The notes under the pieces: generated by a model | Databases searched by the model: none | Seen by the model: only the letters and a program-made list of their open reading frames with translations | Told to the model about the DNA's origin: nothing | In this document: one piece after another, positions 62,397-64,000 of the stretch | How the letters are laid out: each line of letters opens with the position of its first letter | How positions within the stretch are numbered: the first letter of the stretch is position 1 | Assembly: GCA_964441235.1 (NCBI GenBank) | Contig: CAYTUQ010000003.1 | Location: 87,419-151,418, forward strand | From: BS750m-G69 sp964441235 | GTDB lineage: Bacteria; Fidelibacterota; UBA2242 | DNA length: 64,000 nt | Direction of reading: 5' to 3' | Position numbers and translations under genes: made by a program

Positions 62397-62723
62397 ATGC
62401 ATAATGATTTATCAAAAGACAATAGGGATTTTATTAGCGTAAATGTCCTCGAATTGCTTCGGTTCTTCGATGAAAAAGTAGAAGGCAGCCAAGGTCATGC
62501 TACTGCAATAGCACAGGTATGTGGAGAGGATTTGGGATCAAGCCTTTTTCTTCACTATATGAAATTAAATGGAATCAAGGCAGAAATATTTTCTAAAAAA
62601 TGTACACCGGGTACAAAATTAAACATCGGCAAACATTTCCGCCTTTCAGGATCGGGAGGACTTACTATTAACGTGAATTCTGCTCCAAGTTTACCACGCC
62701 ATTTATCACCATCTGTCAAATAA
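62397..62723 (+). CDS. Orphan, probably truncated protein
   Basis: 108 codons. Start ATG 62397 after CGGAGG. NDLSKDNRDFISVNVLELL, VEGSQGHATAIAQVCGEDLGSSLF and KAEIFSKKCTPGT look protein-like and the GHATAIAQVCGEDLG pattern recalls an uncharacterised family near restriction-type genes. From about 62600 the frame overlaps a minus-strand gene and looks random, so a junction probably cut the gene. Function unknown. Confidence 0.45.
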   Translation: MHNDLSKDNRDFISVNVLELLRFFDEKVEGSQGHATAIAQVCGEDLGSSLFLHYMKLNGIKAEIFSKKCTPGTKLNIGKHFRLSGSGGLTINVNSAPSLPRHLSPSVK

Positions 62724-63019
62724 AAATAGCCACCGTTCAAGCCAAATGGGATTCCTTTCTCAGGTATAATAAGAAGCGTAGTCTGTAATCCGTTATTTTC
62801 ATCAAAACCATAACTGTATCCAATTCCCAGTATAATATGTCCGCTGAGCGTAAAAGAAAAGTTAATTCGATTTCTATCTGATCCGGGAGCAGCATTCAGG
62901 ATGGAGTACAACGCTGTAATAAAAATGATGGGAAAAATTTTCAAAAACGAATTTCCTAATTTAAGACAATTATTTTTGCCAAAACACAAGGTATACTGTT
63001 TAATCCTTTGATATTTCAT
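62555..63019 (-). CDS. Putative secreted protein, C-terminus uncertain
   Basis: 154 codons. N-terminal signal FLKIFPIIFITALYSILNAA, then NFSFTLSGHIILGIGYSYGF and GLQTTLLIIPEKGIPFGLNGGYFYLTD in a beta-barrel-like alternation. Final 30 residues overlap the truncated plus-strand frame, so the C-terminus may be foreign to the original gene. No known family. Confidence 0.5.
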   Translation of the reverse strand: MKYQRIKQYTLCFGKNNCLKLGNSFLKIFPIIFITALYSILNAAPGSDRNRINFSFTLSGHIILGIGYSYGFDENNGLQTTLLIIPEKGIPFGLNGGYFYLTDGDKWRGKLGAEFTLIVSPPDPERRKCLPMFNFVPGVHFLENISALIPFNFI

Positions 63020-63136
63020 TTTTCAATTTTTCAATTTATTTGCAAAACTACTTTTTTCCCTCAAAATGCACCCTAATGGTTAGTATATGAGCAGTTTGAT
63101 AGCATTGATTATACACATTGTTAGTGTCTGCCATTC

Positions 63137-63349
63137 CTATCCAACTCTTGATTCACTGTATTGGTTTTTTATTTCTCTATGGAAAAATTTGCCCTTAGAT
63201 TCTGAGTTTTCAAATTCATACCATAATGACTCCGGGAAATCAAAATATTGCCAAACTTCACCACTGTTAAATTCGATTTCTAAAGTTGAAGATTGTGCAT
63301 CATATCCAATACTTTTAATCATAGATGATTCAACAAATTGTCTTTCCAT
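63137..63349 (-). CDS. KTSC domain protein
   Basis: 70 residues. MIKSIGYDAQSSTLEIEFNSG, EVWQYFDFPESLWYEFENSESKGKFFHREIKN is the KTSC domain along its full length. The domain resembles a tRNA-synthetase C-terminal fold. It starts 11 bp after the HerA-type ATPase stop and is co-transcribed with it. Role in such pairs is not known; defence linkage is inference. Confidence 0.85.
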   Translation of the reverse strand: MERQFVESSMIKSIGYDAQSSTLEIEFNSGEVWQYFDFPESLWYEFENSESKGKFFHREIKNQYSESRVG

Positions 63350-63360
63350 AATTACCTCTC

Positions 63361-64000
63361 TTATATTTTTTGTTCTCTAATTTTTTTCACAACAGTTTTA
63401 TAATTTTTATCATCTGACTTGAATTCATTATTCCAACATTCAACAAGTTTAGGGTCTTCGCTTGTAGGTCTTGGAATATTTAGTTGAACCCTAACTCTTG
63501 ATGGAATTTTAATTGACTCACCGACAACAACAGCTTCACCAGTTCTTAATGATGGTAAAAGATCAATAATACTGTTTAAATTATCCGGTGCAGAAGATTT
63601 TACAATACCTTGGTCACTTGAATTAGTTAAACGTAGTGCGATTAGAGTTCCAACTTGAGCAAGAATAGTATCTGATATTTCTGATGGTCTTTGCGAAATA
63701 ATTAAAGCACCAAGCCCAAATTTTCTGCCTTCTTTAAAGATTTTTTCTACAGCGCTTTTTGAATAACTATTGTTGTCATTTTTATTTAGATACGTGTGCG
63801 CTTCTTCATAAACAAGTAGTAAAGGGCGATTCTTACCAGTATACGTTTCATTCCTTCCCCAAAACATACTGTCATAAACAAAACGAGTAATCAACCCAAT
63901 GGTTATATCTAATACTTCAAATGGAACACCACTTAAATCCAAGATTGTTAATCTTTCATTACTGGCAATCCATTCATTCAATAAATTATGTAAATCTTTT
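63361..64000 (-). CDS. HerA/VirB4-like ATPase (partial, C-terminal part)
   Basis: The frame is open to the right edge, so only the last 213 codons are seen. The visible part has LTILDLSGVPFEV, Walker B LLLVYEEAHTYL, SQRPSEISDTILAQVGTLIALRL with the sensor/arginine region, and a beta-rich end. HerA-type hexameric ATPases pump DNA and often pair with nucleases or Sir2-type proteins in defence. Whether an effector gene lies upstream is beyond the window. Confidence 0.88.
   Translation of the reverse strand, partial: KDLHNLLNEWIASNERLTILDLSGVPFEVLDITIGLITRFVYDSMFWGRNETYTGKNRPLLLVYEEAHTYLNKNDNNSYSKSAVEKIFKEGRKFGLGALIISQRPSEISDTILAQVGTLIALRLTNSSDQGIVKSSAPDNLNSIIDLLPSLRTGEAVVVGESIKIPSRVRVQLNIPRPTSEDPKLVECWNNEFKSDDKNYKTVVKKIREQKI

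Noticed and set aside
63087..63380. Plus-strand frame of 97 codons opposite KTSC
   Set aside because: KTSC on the other strand has a full-length family match; this is its shadow.

Overview
The window is AT-rich bacterial chromosome from a Gram-negative (diderm) organism. Evidence for an outer membrane comes from several lipoprotein signals, a Wza-type export protein, a heptose-1-phosphate adenylyltransferase and an MltD-like lytic transglycosylase. The gene set (DUF2851, DUF4416, a YbbR-domain protein, the 31-residue MPCGKKRKK... basic protein, type 2 IPP isomerase, dense short palindromic repeats) points to an uncultured member of the FCB group (Ignavibacteria / Calditrichota / Marinimicrobia-like). 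That placement is inference; no rRNA is present.

Layout. (1) 1-7213, all minus strand: NtrC-type regulator, ZU5-like lipoprotein, TPR protein, hybrid histidine kinase, peptide-binding lipoprotein and the start of its ABC permease. (2) 7214-19640: metabolic and accessory genes separated by long repeat-filled gaps. These include a COG2509 flavoprotein, a COG4299 acyltransferase, an msrC-like gene broken by a frameshift and a 108-bp MITE-like insert, CtpA protease, DUF4416, an arylamine N-acetyltransferase, a short asparaginase-like protein, a GNAT enzyme, IPP isomerase and tRNA-Ala. At 17827-18939 lies an UshA-like lipoprotein whose in-frame UGA is very probably selenocysteine. (3) 19641-32423, housekeeping: murE, HNH nuclease, trpS, scpA-scpB-rluB-cmk-rpsA, ybbR-tsaD and a VWA-like membrane protein. 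(4) 32583-48610, an envelope polysaccharide locus: ugd, rfbB, Wza/Wzz/Wzy/Wzx, glycosyltransferase, aminotransferase, LegB-LegC-PglC-like trio, and an 852-residue protein that joins two unrelated lipid-carrier phosphoglycosyltransferases. (5) 48741-59491, housekeeping and envelope: serS, aldolase, plsC, DUF2851, rfaE2, MltD-LysM, sppA, HU, mS38-like, xseA/xseB, nadK. (6) 59492-64000, accessory edge: duplicated XRE regulators (one with a stop codon) around a DUF104/RelE-like toxin-antitoxin pair, truncated-looking orphans, and a KTSC-HerA ATPase pair running off the right end.

The most interesting signals are the selenocysteine gene with a textbook bacterial SECIS, a dispersed family of about 22-nt elements made of two tiny hairpins in tandem whose stems vary with base pairing kept, a 145-bp element present as an inverted pair, and the double phosphoglycosyltransferase fusion.
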